Origin: Pseudodesulfovibrio profundus
Lineage (GTDB): Bacteria > Desulfobacterota > Desulfovibrionia > Desulfovibrionales > Desulfovibrionaceae
Direction: 5' to 3'
Assembly: GCF_900217235.1 (NCBI RefSeq)
Contig: NZ_LT907975.1
Span: forward strand, 1,097,501 to 1,161,500
Length of the DNA stretch: 64,000 bases
Under the pieces are notes generated by a model. That model was not told where the DNA came from and did not search any database. It saw only the letters and a list, made by a program, of their open reading frames with translations. Of the stretch, positions 46,058 to 54,327 are shown in pieces. The first letter of the stretch is position 1. Every line of letters starts with the position of its first letter. A program made the translations under genes and the position numbers.

Positions 46058-48775
46058 TTAGCCTTTGAGTTCGGCGAGGACCTTTTCCGGCAGCGCGGGC
46101 AGCTTCTTAATGCGTACGCCGCATGCATTGTAGATGCCGTTGATGACCGCAGCATGCGGGCAGGTCAGCGGCAGCTCGCCAACACCGGAAGCGCCGAAGG
46201 GACCTTCCGGACGATCGCTCTCGATGTACTCAAGGACGATGTCGTCCGGTATCTGCTTGATATACGGGAAGCCTGCACCCTTCATGGTGGAGTGCTTCTG
46301 TATGTCCTCATAATCTTCAGTCAGCGCCAGACCAATGGCCTGAGCCAAGCCACCGTACATCTGGCCGTCAACAGCGAGCTTGTTGTTGATCTTGCCCACA
46401 TCTGCAACACAGGTCATCTTCTCGACCGTCGTCTTTCCGGTTGCCATTTCCACAGCAACCTCGGCCAGGAACACGCCGTACATGTAACTTGCGAACGGGC
46501 TGCCCTGTCCATTTTCGTCGCACTCGGTGGCCGGGGCCGTCCACTTGCCGTTGTAACGGACAGCAATGTTCTCATCGACCATTTCCTTATACGAGCGGAA
46601 CGAACCGTCTGCCTTTCGCATGCCACCCAGCAACAGTTCACAACCGGCCTTGATGGCGCGGCCGACAACCACCTGTGAGCGGGAACCACCGGCAGGACCG
46701 GCATTGGGGCATGTGCGCGTATCGTTGAGCACCAGCCTGATCTGCTCGGGAGCAAGGCCAAGCGGACGCAACGCTTCATGGGCGGTTCCAAGAGTACCAA
46801 TATCCGCACCCTGACCATGATCATGCCATGTGGCGTAGACAGTAACGGTACCATCTTCATTCAGTTCCACATCGATTTCAGCAGTATCCGGCCCGTCGAG
46901 ACCGCAACCGTACACACCCAGGGAGATGCCGACGCCGCGCTTGATTTCCGCAGTGGAACCCGCAGCAGCCTTCTTTTTGGCTTCCTCGTATTTAGGACGG
47001 ACGGCATCCAGAATGGCAGGCAGGGAGTATACTTCCGGGTCCTGACCAGTGGGCGTTGTGGAGCCTTTACGGTAGGCGTTCTTGTAGCGGAACTCCAACG
47101 GGTCCATACCGATTTTTTCAGCGAGCATGTCAACGAGCACTTCCGAAGCGAACTCGGACTGGGGAGAACCATATCCACGGAAAGCGGAGCCCCATGCGTG
47201 GTTGGTGGCGACGGTGCGCCCCATGCCGCGAATATTGGCGATATCATACCCAGCACCAATGAACTGTGCACCGCGCAGAGTCAGCAGATCGCCGAACTCG
47301 GAGTACGGCCCGTGATCAACAGTCCAGTCTGTTTCCATGCCGAGCATTTTGCCATCGTTGTCGCAAGCCATGCGAACATTCATGAAGAACGGGGAACGCT
47401 TGCCAGTGTACTGCTGTTGCTGCTTCCAGGTATAGTTCAGGAAAACCGGCTTGCCGGTTGCAAGGCAGGCAGCACCCACCAAGGCCTCCATGGTCGGGGA
47501 GAACTTGTAGCCGAAGGTTCCGCCAGCAGGGTTCTGAACCATGACGATGTTTTCGGGGTCCACGCCGAGGCCAGGGGCAATCATGTAGAGATGCAGGTGC
47601 AGCCCAATGGATTTGGAATGGATACACAGCTTGCCTTCGTCGTCCAGATAGGCAAACCCTACGTCCGGCTCAATGGGCATGTGCGGCTGACGGCCAACAT
47701 AGAAATCGTCTTCTATGACATGGGCTGCGCTGTCGAAAACAGGACCGGTTTCCTCGCCTTTGGCGATGCGCTGTTCAAAGTAGACATTGGGCGTACCCGG
47801 ATGAATCTCAATGGCATCATCAGCCATGGCGGCCGGGGCGCTCATGTATTCGGGCAACCGTTCCATCTCGACCTTGACCTTGGCAGCCGCGGCCTGAGCA
47901 TTCTTGTCGGTATCAGCACAAACAATGGCAATGGCATCCCCGTACTGGAAGACCTTCTCGTCGCACAGAATGGGACGATCCCAACCGTCACCCTTGTTGG
48001 TGGGGAAGGTGATCAAGCCGGTGATACGGTTTTTGCCTTTGATGTCCTTGTAGGTAACGATCTTTTCAACGCCGGGCATTTTCTCGGCTTCGGCAGTATC
48101 GATGGACAGAATCTTGGCATGGGACACTTCTGCCTGGACAAGGGCCAGCTTCAGGGTACCCTGCGGCATCTTGATGCCAAGATCAGCGCCGTAATCCAGT
48201 GTGCCGGTTACTTTGGCAACACCGGTGGGACGCGGATAATTGGTGCCCCAGATGCGGCCGTCTTCAGGGATCTTGAAGGAGAGATCATCAATCGATTTGT
48301 CACCACGCATGACCGCTGCAGCGTCCAGCACGGCGTCCACCAACTGTTTGTACCCGGTACAACGGCAGGCGTTACGGTATTTCTGGAACCAATCACGGAC
48401 ATCCTCTCGTGTCGGATTCGGATTGGAATCTATGAGTGCCTTGGTCGAAACAATGAAGCCCGGGGTACAGAATCCGCACTGCGCGCCGCCGTGGGCGATC
48501 CACGCCACCTGGATGGGGTGCAGCTGATCCGGTGTGCCGATACCCTCGGTAGTGGTAATCACGGCTCCGTCTGCAACGCGACTCATCTTCATGGAACAGG
48601 AACGGATCAGCTTGCCATCCACAATGATCGAGCAACTGCCGCATTGGCCGGTGCCGCAACCCACCTTGACACTGGTCAGCCCCAGGTTCTCACGCAGGAC
48701 GTTGGCAAGGGACTCGTCAGATTCGCAGATGACCTGCTTGGGAGCGCCGTTCACCATGAGATTCAATTTGATCAT
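46058..48775 (-). CDS. mop: Molybdenum aldehyde oxidoreductase (Mop)
   Basis: Xanthine oxidase-family enzyme of 905 residues, very close in length and sequence to D. gigas Mop. The N-terminal [2Fe-2S] domain has CGTGQCGSCSIIVDGKLIRSC; the second has GGAQCGFCTPGFIVSTKAL and RNACRCTGYK. The Mo domain includes GRQPHMPIEPDVGFAY, WGSAFRGYGSPQSEFASE and the catalytic Glu region GPFGASGVGELPLTCPHA near the C-terminus. It oxidises aldehydes to acids using molybdopterin cytosine dinucleotide. ATG 48775 has AGGAGG upstream. No FAD domain, as in D. gigas. Confidence 0.95.
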   Translation of the reverse strand: MIKLNLMVNGAPKQVICESDESLANVLRENLGLTSVKVGCGTGQCGSCSIIVDGKLIRSCSMKMSRVADGAVITTTEGIGTPDQLHPIQVAWIAHGGAQCGFCTPGFIVSTKALIDSNPNPTREDVRDWFQKYRNACRCTGYKQLVDAVLDAAAVMRGDKSIDDLSFKIPEDGRIWGTNYPRPTGVAKVTGTLDYGADLGIKMPQGTLKLALVQAEVSHAKILSIDTAEAEKMPGVEKIVTYKDIKGKNRITGLITFPTNKGDGWDRPILCDEKVFQYGDAIAIVCADTDKNAQAAAAKVKVEMERLPEYMSAPAAMADDAIEIHPGTPNVYFEQRIAKGEETGPVFDSAAHVIEDDFYVGRQPHMPIEPDVGFAYLDDEGKLCIHSKSIGLHLHLYMIAPGLGVDPENIVMVQNPAGGTFGYKFSPTMEALVGAACLATGKPVFLNYTWKQQQQYTGKRSPFFMNVRMACDNDGKMLGMETDWTVDHGPYSEFGDLLTLRGAQFIGAGYDIANIRGMGRTVATNHAWGSAFRGYGSPQSEFASEVLVDMLAEKIGMDPLEFRYKNAYRKGSTTPTGQDPEVYSLPAILDAVRPKYEEAKKKAAAGSTAEIKRGVGISLGVYGCGLDGPDTAEIDVELNEDGTVTVYATWHDHGQGADIGTLGTAHEALRPLGLAPEQIRLVLNDTRTCPNAGPAGGSRSQVVVGRAIKAGCELLLGGMRKADGSFRSYKEMVDENIAVRYNGKWTAPATECDENGQGSPFASYMYGVFLAEVAVEMATGKTTVEKMTCVADVGKINNKLAVDGQMYGGLAQAIGLALTEDYEDIQKHSTMKGAGFPYIKQIPDDIVLEYIESDRPEGPFGASGVGELPLTCPHAAVINGIYNACGVRIKKLPALPEKVLAELKG

Positions 48776-48841
48776 GTAAGTCTTCCTCCTTAATATAGGC
48801 GACTGTTGAACGTTCACACCCGCAATAACGGGCGCGCACTG

Positions 48842-49858
48842 TTATTTCCCGAAGGGACAGACTGGGTAACGGCAGACGTCGCACGTCGCACAGAACCCGC
48901 CGTGTCCTAAATCCACAATGTCGTCGCGGGTGATTTGTTCACCGGCCAGCAGACGCGGCACGATAAGATCGAAAATCGACGCCCGGTAATACATGACGCA
49001 ACCGGGCAAGCCGAGAATGGGCACGCCGTCCAACTCGGCGACCATGAACATGACGCCTGGGAAGGTAGGAGAACCATAAGTCACGATTTCGGCCCCGGTA
49101 GCCCGGATAGCCGTGGGTGTCTGGTCGTCGGGGTCCACCGACATACCGCCAGTCACCACCACCATTTCGGCCCCCTCCGCGATGAAGGCCATGATGGCGT
49201 CCCGGGTCATTGATGGGTCATCTGAAGAGAGCCGCTGACCCATGACTGTTGAACCGAGATTGGAAAATTTATTACGGATGACCGGACCGAATTTATCTTT
49301 GATCCGACCATGGAAGACTTCGCTGCCTGTAGTCACGAGGCCGACGTTGTGGTGCACAAACGGCTTGATGCCGACCACGTAGGGGTATTCGGCGCAGATG
49401 GCTTCCACTTGCTCTATCTTCTTCTCATCGATGACAAGCGGCACGACTCGGGTCCCGGCCACGGCTCGGGGGCTCGTCACCTGCTGCCCGTCATGCATGG
49501 TGGCCAGCACAACCTCTTCTATGGAATTGATACGCCTCAGCGCTTCGATGTTGATGTGGAGGAGCCCCGGTTCCGCCTCGAAATTGATGCGCCCCTCGGA
49601 AACGGAAGATAAGGAGATACCCGGTCCGGCTGCTGCACGAACGATACGTTCAGCCGCCTCGTTCTCGTGAATGCGCCCTTTCTCAAGGTTAAGAACGTAA
49701 ACATGCTCCTTGCCGATTTCCAGTAACGTCGGAATATCTTCCAGAGCGATAATGTGCCCTTTCCTGAATGCCGGACCTTTGGATTCTCCCGGAACTATAC
49801 GTGTCATATCGTGGCACAAAACCATTCCGACAGCTTCCTGGACAGGGACCGTTTTCAT
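48842..49858 (-). CDS. MoeA/MogA-like molybdopterin-binding protein
   Basis: The 338-residue protein has an N-terminal SAF-like part (VGMVLCHDMTRIVPGESKGPAFRKGHII) and a C-terminal MoCF-binding domain (residues 175-300: GLVTTGSEVF...VVVTGGMSVDPDDQTPTAIRATGAEIV...GLPGCVMYY). It ends with a Cys cluster CATCDVCRYPVCPFGK, suited to a metal or Fe-S site. It lies directly upstream of mop and reads the same way, so it probably acts in loading or sensing the cofactor. Two palindromes lie upstream. Confidence 0.87.
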   Translation of the reverse strand: MKTVPVQEAVGMVLCHDMTRIVPGESKGPAFRKGHIIALEDIPTLLEIGKEHVYVLNLEKGRIHENEAAERIVRAAAGPGISLSSVSEGRINFEAEPGLLHINIEALRRINSIEEVVLATMHDGQQVTSPRAVAGTRVVPLVIDEKKIEQVEAICAEYPYVVGIKPFVHHNVGLVTTGSEVFHGRIKDKFGPVIRNKFSNLGSTVMGQRLSSDDPSMTRDAIMAFIAEGAEMVVVTGGMSVDPDDQTPTAIRATGAEIVTYGSPTFPGVMFMVAELDGVPILGLPGCVMYYRASIFDLIVPRLLAGEQITRDDIVDLGHGGFCATCDVCRYPVCPFGK

Positions 49859-49928
49859 ATTCTGTCAGCTCCATGAGCCTGAGTGGATACTCCACCTCAA
49901 GCGGATTGGGGAATTGGGACCGCCGACA

Positions 49929-49950
49929 ATTATGCCTAAACAGGCATAAT
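49929..49950 (-). promoter_or_regulatory. Palindromic operator candidate 1 upstream of the molybdopterin-binding gene
   Basis: ATTATGCC-TAAACA-GGCATAAT is a perfect 8-bp inverted repeat with a 6-bp spacer, 71 bp before the start codon. A second, weaker copy with nearly the same spacer follows upstream. The 6-bp spacing resembles XerC/D-type sites. Confidence 0.55.
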
Positions 49951-50013
49951 CACAGACGCACAAATTTACAGCATGATATCGGATGGTTGAAGACACATTC
50001 ACCCTCAAAGCAC

Positions 50014-50031
50014 TATGCCGAAACAGGCACA
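50014..50031 (-). promoter_or_regulatory. Palindromic operator candidate 2
   Basis: TATGCC-GAAACA-GGCACA matches site 1 in both arms except one base, and in five of six spacer bases. The centres of the two sites are 83 bp apart, close to eight helical turns. Confidence 0.5.
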
Positions 50032-50099
50032 ATGTATCGCCATAGCGGTATTGCGTCAACGGGGTATGGGATTTCCTATCGTGTTATTTCTAACCAATA

Positions 50100-51372
50100 G
50101 AGACCTCTGCACGGCAAATCCCACACTTTTACTCTTTAACTATTTGATTTATTATGCTATTATTTCTCCATCCAAAGGAGGAAGGCATGGCTATTCGGCA
50201 GAAAGGACCTCGGTTGGGTGATTACTTCCTGGGGCACCGCAGAACCAAGACCACATTTCTGGATGAGATCAACGAACTCATCGACTGGCAGCCCATCAAC
50301 GCCTTTCTGTGCAAGAAGATCAGGCGCAAGGCCAACGCCGTGGGCAATCCCGCCTATCCGCCTCTGGCGATGTTCAAGATTCTGCTCTTGCAGCGTTGGT
50401 ACAACCTGAGTGATCCGGGCGTGGAGCAGGCGCTGCTCGACCGGCTCTCCTTTGTCAGATTTACCGGTTTTTCCATCGAGGACGACGTGCCGGACGAGAC
50501 CACCATATGCCGTTTCCGTAACGGTTTGATCCGCCTGAAGGTGCTGGACTCCTTGCTCGACATGCTTAACCGCCAGCTTGAAGGACAAGGGCTTCTTGTC
50601 CGTGAGGGAGCCGTGGTGGACGCCTCGGTAGTCGAGTCGCAGCGGCGGCCGCGCAAGGTTATCGACGTGATGCCTGAGGACCGTTCCGAGGACGCCGAAG
50701 AACAGGATGGGCCGGTGGACTGCCGGGTCAGCTATTCGGATGACGAGGAGGCGGCCTGGCTCCGCAAGAGAAATCGGGCCTATTACGGCTACAAGCTCCA
50801 TGCCGCGACGGACAGTCGAGACGGGTTTCTGCTCTGTGGTCACATCACTCCCGCGAACCATTCGGACACGGGCGAATTCGAGCGGCTCGTGAATGGCGTC
50901 GGCCTTGATCCCGGCGCACGGGTTTATGCGGACAAGGGCTATTGCAGCGGGAAGAACCGGGACATTCTGTTTGATCGCGATTTGGAGGACGGAACCATGG
51001 ACAAGACGCCTCGTGGCGGCAGGCTGACAGACTTCGAAAAGACCCGCAACCGTGACATCAGCAGCATTCGGCAAATAGTCGAGCGGGCCTTCGGCACACT
51101 CAAACGTGGCTACGCATTCTTTCGGTCCCGATACGTGGGTCGTGAGAAGGTGGAGGGAGAGTTCCACATCCTCGCCATGGCGTTCAATTTGAAAAAAGCT
51201 GTTCGACTGGCGCGAGCCTGAAGGGAGAGGTGCGTCCAAACAATAATCCGGCATTTCGGCCAGAAATGGCAGGAAAAGGCCGGGAATGAGCCCAAGCTGG
51301 GGTGCGGTCAGAACATCAAATTGGGTGCGGAGCGCAAGGCACGGACGCGAAAAGGGGATGCGCAGAGGTCTC
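50100..51372 (+). mobile_element. IS5-family element, copy 3 (1273 bp)
   Basis: Same 11-bp ends as copies 1 and 2. It differs by an extra 5 bp, CAATA, about 133 bp inside the right end. The left flank is CAATA but the right flank lacks it. The flanks (TAACCAATA and TATTGGTTA) form a palindrome, so the element entered a hairpin sequence next to the Abi-like gene. Confidence 0.92.
50187..51221 (+). CDS. IS5-family DDE transposase, copy 3
   Basis: 344-residue transposase identical in protein sequence to copies 1 and 2, intact, starting at ATG 50187. The 5-bp difference lies after its stop. Confidence 0.92.
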   Translation: MAIRQKGPRLGDYFLGHRRTKTTFLDEINELIDWQPINAFLCKKIRRKANAVGNPAYPPLAMFKILLLQRWYNLSDPGVEQALLDRLSFVRFTGFSIEDDVPDETTICRFRNGLIRLKVLDSLLDMLNRQLEGQGLLVREGAVVDASVVESQRRPRKVIDVMPEDRSEDAEEQDGPVDCRVSYSDDEEAAWLRKRNRAYYGYKLHAATDSRDGFLLCGHITPANHSDTGEFERLVNGVGLDPGARVYADKGYCSGKNRDILFDRDLEDGTMDKTPRGGRLTDFEKTRNRDISSIRQIVERAFGTLKRGYAFFRSRYVGREKVEGEFHILAMAFNLKKAVRLARA

Positions 51373-51386
51373 CTATTGGTTATAAT

Positions 51387-52094
51387 TCAGACCGAACAAG
51401 CATCCACGAACCTTCTGCCAAGGAGAGTAGGATTAGCGTGATGGAATATTTCTTTTCCATTAAATGAGGTTGGTAAGGCCAAACATCTTAGACGCGCCAA
51501 GTTTGCAAGAGCAGCTTTGACGTCATCAGTCGGGTCGATGATGCTGTCAGGACTCGGATTAATAGAATCAAAATCTACTTCTATAGAAGCTTCATCAGGT
51601 AGCTTACTCGTAGCGATGTCTACTCCATCTGAAACTGAAAATTCCAAGTCATAAATGGTTTTCAATATCCTTGCCTCAAGATAAGTAATTTGTTCAAGAA
51701 TATTGATATATGATCTATGCAAATTAACTTTGCTCTCAGCGTTTGAGGCATTGAGCAAGAGCTTTGCCCATAAATCTTGAAGATAATCTTCCTCTTCTAG
51801 CGATGCTGCCTCGAAAAGAGGAATCGCCATTTTCAAGGGGATTGGCCTCGTAACAACCTCCACGTCATGCTCCTTGGCAAGCTCTTGTACTCGGACAATT
51901 AACCTCAGCTGCCGTTCCCACCGAAGGTACTTCAATTTATCTTCGATTATCCCCATCGCTTGCTCTAATGAGCCACCAACATATTGAGCGATGAAGCCAC
52001 CAAGTTTTTCTGTCACATCAAGGGCTTTTGATGTGGTTTCCGAAACAGACTTGACGGTTTCCAGCGTATCTTTCGTAGTTTCCGGGTCTACCAT
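51387..52094 (-). CDS. Abi-alpha (DUF4393)-like protein
   Basis: The 235-residue protein is AT-richer than the core genes. An N-terminal helical part (SVSETTSKALDVTEKLGGFIAQYVGGSLEQAMGIIEDKL) precedes the Abi_alpha-like region at residues 85-145 (PLKMAIPLFEAASLEEEDYLQDLWAKLLLNAS...HRSYINILEQITYLEARILKTI). This family is linked to abortive phage infection, mostly by context. It stands alone between IS5 copy 3 and the tRNA-Ser fragment. The assignment rests on pattern recognition of one region. Confidence 0.6.
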   Translation of the reverse strand: MVDPETTKDTLETVKSVSETTSKALDVTEKLGGFIAQYVGGSLEQAMGIIEDKLKYLRWERQLRLIVRVQELAKEHDVEVVTRPIPLKMAIPLFEAASLEEEDYLQDLWAKLLLNASNAESKVNLHRSYINILEQITYLEARILKTIYDLEFSVSDGVDIATSKLPDEASIEVDFDSINPSPDSIIDPTDDVKAALANLARLRCLALPTSFNGKEIFHHANPTLLGRRFVDACSV

Positions 52095-52322
52095 ATCCTC
52101 ACTCCCTCAGATATCTTCAATAAAAATCCTCATAGTCACTCCTACCAAGTTCTCTATCGAGATAAAGGTAAAACACTCCCCCCAACACTGAAAGAGAAAA
52201 AACCAAGCAATGGAAAGGAATTGATTCTTGATCTGATTAATTACTGATCACTCAACTGGATGAATTGAAACCTCACCGATATCCTTGAAGGGATTTAACA
52301 ACAAACGAAAATTGATCCAAAA
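52095..52322. other. Intergenic, promoter region of the Abi-like gene
   Basis: AT-rich DNA without a supported gene, leading into the arm-like repeats next to the tRNA fragment. Confidence 0.4.
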
Positions 52323-52361
52323 GGGGCACAGATGGGGGGCACAAAATCCATATAGGGCACA
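52323..52361. repeat. Three GGGCACA direct repeats left of the tRNA fragment
   Basis: GGGGCACA at 52323-52330 and 52336-52343, and GGGCACA at 52355-52361. Short direct repeats beside a tRNA 3' end are typical arm-type integrase binding sites. Confidence 0.5.
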
Positions 52362-52365
52362 AAAA

Positions 52366-52395
52366 AGGGCTTACGATTTGCATCGTAAGCCCTTG
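52366..52395 (-). terminator. Terminator after the tRNA-Ser fragment
   Basis: AAGGGCTTACGAT and ATCGTAAGCCCTT form a 13-bp perfect stem with a 4-nt loop. On the minus strand a run of six U follows. It begins 5 bp after the tRNA CCA end. Confidence 0.85.
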
Positions 52396-52400
52396 AAATA

Positions 52401-52466
52401 TGGCGGAGAAGGAGAGATTTGAACTCTCGAACGAGTTTTACGCCCGTTACACGCTTAGCAGGCGTG
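52401..52466 (-). tRNA. 3' fragment of tRNA-Ser(GCU), probable attachment site
   Basis: Read on the minus strand, the 66 bp hold the anticodon arm CACGC-CTGCTAA-GCGTG (anticodon GCT), a long class II variable arm, the T arm GAGAGTTCAAATCTCTC, and the acceptor 3' strand with encoded CCA. The D arm and the 5' acceptor strand are missing: upstream sequence does not fit. It is therefore not a working tRNA but the type of remnant left when an element integrates into the 3' half of a tRNA gene. The intact copy should lie further right, at the other end of the island. Confidence 0.85.
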
Positions 52467-52509
52467 ATCACAATCTAGTTATTCCAGTAAGTTATTGATA
52501 TTCTGTGCA

Positions 52510-52583
52510 ACAAAGTGTGAACAACTGCGCAAAAACGCACCCTCCTGCATGGCCCCGTTCCACACTTTGTTCCACACTTTTTT
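52510..52583. repeat. TTCCACACTTTG arm-like repeats right of the tRNA fragment
   Basis: GTTCCACACTTTGTTCCACACTTTTTT (two direct copies, 52557-52583) and an inverted, slightly different copy ACAAAGTGTGAAC (52510-52522). These differ from the GGGCACA repeats on the other side, which suggests arm sites for a second integrase. Confidence 0.5.
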
Positions 52584-52752
52584 GATTTGCTAATTCCGAG
52601 GACAATCTGTCCTAAGACTCCGCACCATCTTACACTCCACAACCCCAAGCCACAGAGAAAACAGGAAGAGGTTAACCTCTTGTTTTGTCTCGGAAATCCT
52701 TGTTGACGCCGACAGAAATCGAGCTATCGTTGCCGGAAACAGGAGGACGTGA

Positions 52753-53100
52753 ATGGGGATAGAAAAAAGGTTGCAAGACTGGCTTGAAGACGAAGCATTG
52801 AAGGCAGATTCCGAGATGAGCTTGACCGCTATGGAGGCGGAGATGATTGATGCCGCAAGAAAGGGATTGCCGGTTAGCGTCGACCTGCTCCTGCAGGGGG
52901 CGACAATGTTCCATCTGCGTGTCGAGAAGCGTGTTGGACAGCAAGGGTTTAGTGCATTCGTCTACCGTGGGTTTTCGCTCGAAGCTGTTGTCGACGAGGC
53001 GGTCGTGTCAGACCTGGGACTCGGGATAGCGCTTTGTGCGATCGAGATGATCGAGGACCCGTCGATGGTTTTCGAAGCGGTGTTGGAGTTGGAATGCTGA
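52753..53100 (+). CDS. Hypothetical protein, 115 residues (island)
   Basis: Soluble, mixed alpha/beta protein with no family I recognise. The centre reads IDAARKGLPVSVDLLLQGATMFHLRVEKRVG; the C-terminus LGIALCAIEMIEDPSMVFEAVLELEC is acidic. AGGAGG precedes ATG 52753. Its stop overlaps the next start (ATGCTGA), so the two are translationally coupled. First gene of the island after the attachment site. Confidence 0.65.
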   Translation: MGIEKRLQDWLEDEALKADSEMSLTAMEAEMIDAARKGLPVSVDLLLQGATMFHLRVEKRVGQQGFSAFVYRGFSLEAVVDEAVVSDLGLGIALCAIEMIEDPSMVFEAVLELEC

Positions 53101-53441
53101 AAGACAAAGACAGCACCCGCATCCGCCGCCAGGACGTGACCCTTGATGTCCACGCCCTGAACAGCTTTCTCCGAGGCATGGCGGCCAACGGCGTTTCGTT
53201 GTCGGATGTGGTCATGGGACTGGAGCTGTTCGCGGAGGCGAACGGGACGATCGTCGCCGAATGCCGACTTGACGGCGGGAAGTTGTTCGACTTCCGCGTT
53301 TTCCAGCCGCACGAGTGGGAGATCAGTGACAACGCCGGCGACCTGACGCGAAAGGTCCTCGAGTCGATCAGGCCCAAGCCCCCTGTTCGCGGCGTGTTCG
53401 ACATCTTCACCGGCAAGGCGATCGAAAGGACGGCCCAATAG
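53094..53441 (+). CDS. Hypothetical protein, 115 residues (island)
   Basis: Soluble protein with no recognised family. Readable segments: LNSFLRGMAANGVSLSDVVMGLELFAEANGTIVAECRLDGGKLFDFRVFQ. Same length as the preceding protein, and both have a hydrophobic beta run followed by acidic residues, but the sequences are not clearly related. ATG 53094 overlaps the previous stop. Coupled, so a two-component unit is possible. Confidence 0.65.
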   Translation: MLKDKDSTRIRRQDVTLDVHALNSFLRGMAANGVSLSDVVMGLELFAEANGTIVAECRLDGGKLFDFRVFQPHEWEISDNAGDLTRKVLESIRPKPPVRGVFDIFTGKAIERTAQ

Positions 53442-53458
53442 GCCAAAAAGGAGGAAAA

Positions 53459-54289
53459 ATGAAAAAACAGTGCGTGTTCACGCCGAAGCGGTCGGGAAGC
53501 CGCGAGAACGGCGAAATCGATGCGGTCGACGCTTACCAGCAGGATATCTGGTGTTCCTGGACGGAACTTTTTTACGCCCCCGAGGCACTTGCCGCGGAGA
53601 TCAATCTGACGGGCGGATACCTGCGGATATCCGAACCGGGCATGGGGTTGCAGGAGTTCGCGGAGAAGGTCAACGAACTCAAGAAACAGAGGCTGATCCC
53701 CGGCCCGCTCAGGCCCAGCGACCTCTTGTGGGACGGACAAGACGCACGGGTTTTGTCGTCTAAACTGGCGAAGCTGATGCGCCACGGAACCGTGGACTTG
53801 TGGCACTTGCCGGGGTACGAATGTGGTCACCCTGCCGTCCTGACATCCGACATCACGACCACCTGCTTGTTGGCCGATACGATACACGGCCGATCGATCT
53901 CGGCTTTTACCGGACGGGTTGCGACTCTGGCAGAAATCAACTCATGGGAAGAGACAGCGGCGACTCGCATCCGGTCGTATTCGATGACCCCGGCAATCGT
54001 CGCAAAGTCTGGGGTACTTCTCTGCGGAGAGGAGAACATGCCGGACCGGTCCGTGATCCTGCGCAAGATCCCGGACGAGGGCCAAGCCAAGGTCCGCGCT
54101 CGTTGTCCGTTCTGCGGCCGCGTCATCGACGTTGCCGGCAACCTGCTCGACAGCGAACCACGATATAACGTCGGCACGTACCCCCAATGCGAGCATGTCC
54201 GGCTTGACATCCAGGACCTTGACGGCATCCCGCATCTCGCCGTCATACACGTCAAGATCCCGGAAAAGTACAAGCGCAAGTCCCGCTAA
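53459..54289 (+). CDS. Hypothetical protein, 276 residues, with zinc-ribbon-like Cys
   Basis: Soluble protein with GGAGG upstream of ATG 53459, 17 bp after the previous gene. The N-terminal 150 residues show no family. Around residue 218 RARCPFCGRVIDVAG followed by PQCEHVRLD suggests a zinc-binding C-terminal module. A terminator follows 12 bp after the stop, so genes 52753-54289 form one operon. Function unknown. Confidence 0.65.
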   Translation: MKKQCVFTPKRSGSRENGEIDAVDAYQQDIWCSWTELFYAPEALAAEINLTGGYLRISEPGMGLQEFAEKVNELKKQRLIPGPLRPSDLLWDGQDARVLSSKLAKLMRHGTVDLWHLPGYECGHPAVLTSDITTTCLLADTIHGRSISAFTGRVATLAEINSWEETAATRIRSYSMTPAIVAKSGVLLCGEENMPDRSVILRKIPDEGQAKVRARCPFCGRVIDVAGNLLDSEPRYNVGTYPQCEHVRLDIQDLDGIPHLAVIHVKIPEKYKRKSR

Positions 54290-54301
54290 ACACCCACCCT
54301 T

Positions 54302-54327
54302 AGGCCCCTTCGGGGGCCTTTCTTTTT
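54302..54327 (+). terminator. Rho-independent terminator
   Basis: AGGCCCC-TTCG-GGGGCCT followed by TTCTTTTT. Ends the three-gene island operon. Confidence 0.9.

Noticed and set aside
46778..48793. 671-codon open frame opposite mop
   Set aside because: Mirror frame of the well-conserved aldehyde oxidoreductase; no recognisable motif.
49900..51400. Inversion or deletion between IS5 copies 2 and 3
   Set aside because: First suspected because copy 3 lacks an outer direct repeat on the right; but copy 2 has perfect AACTC repeats, and copy 3 can be explained by a displaced CAATA in a palindromic target.
52401..52466. Functional tRNA-Ser gene
   Set aside because: The D arm and the 5' acceptor strand are absent; the upstream sequence cannot pair with the acceptor 3' strand.
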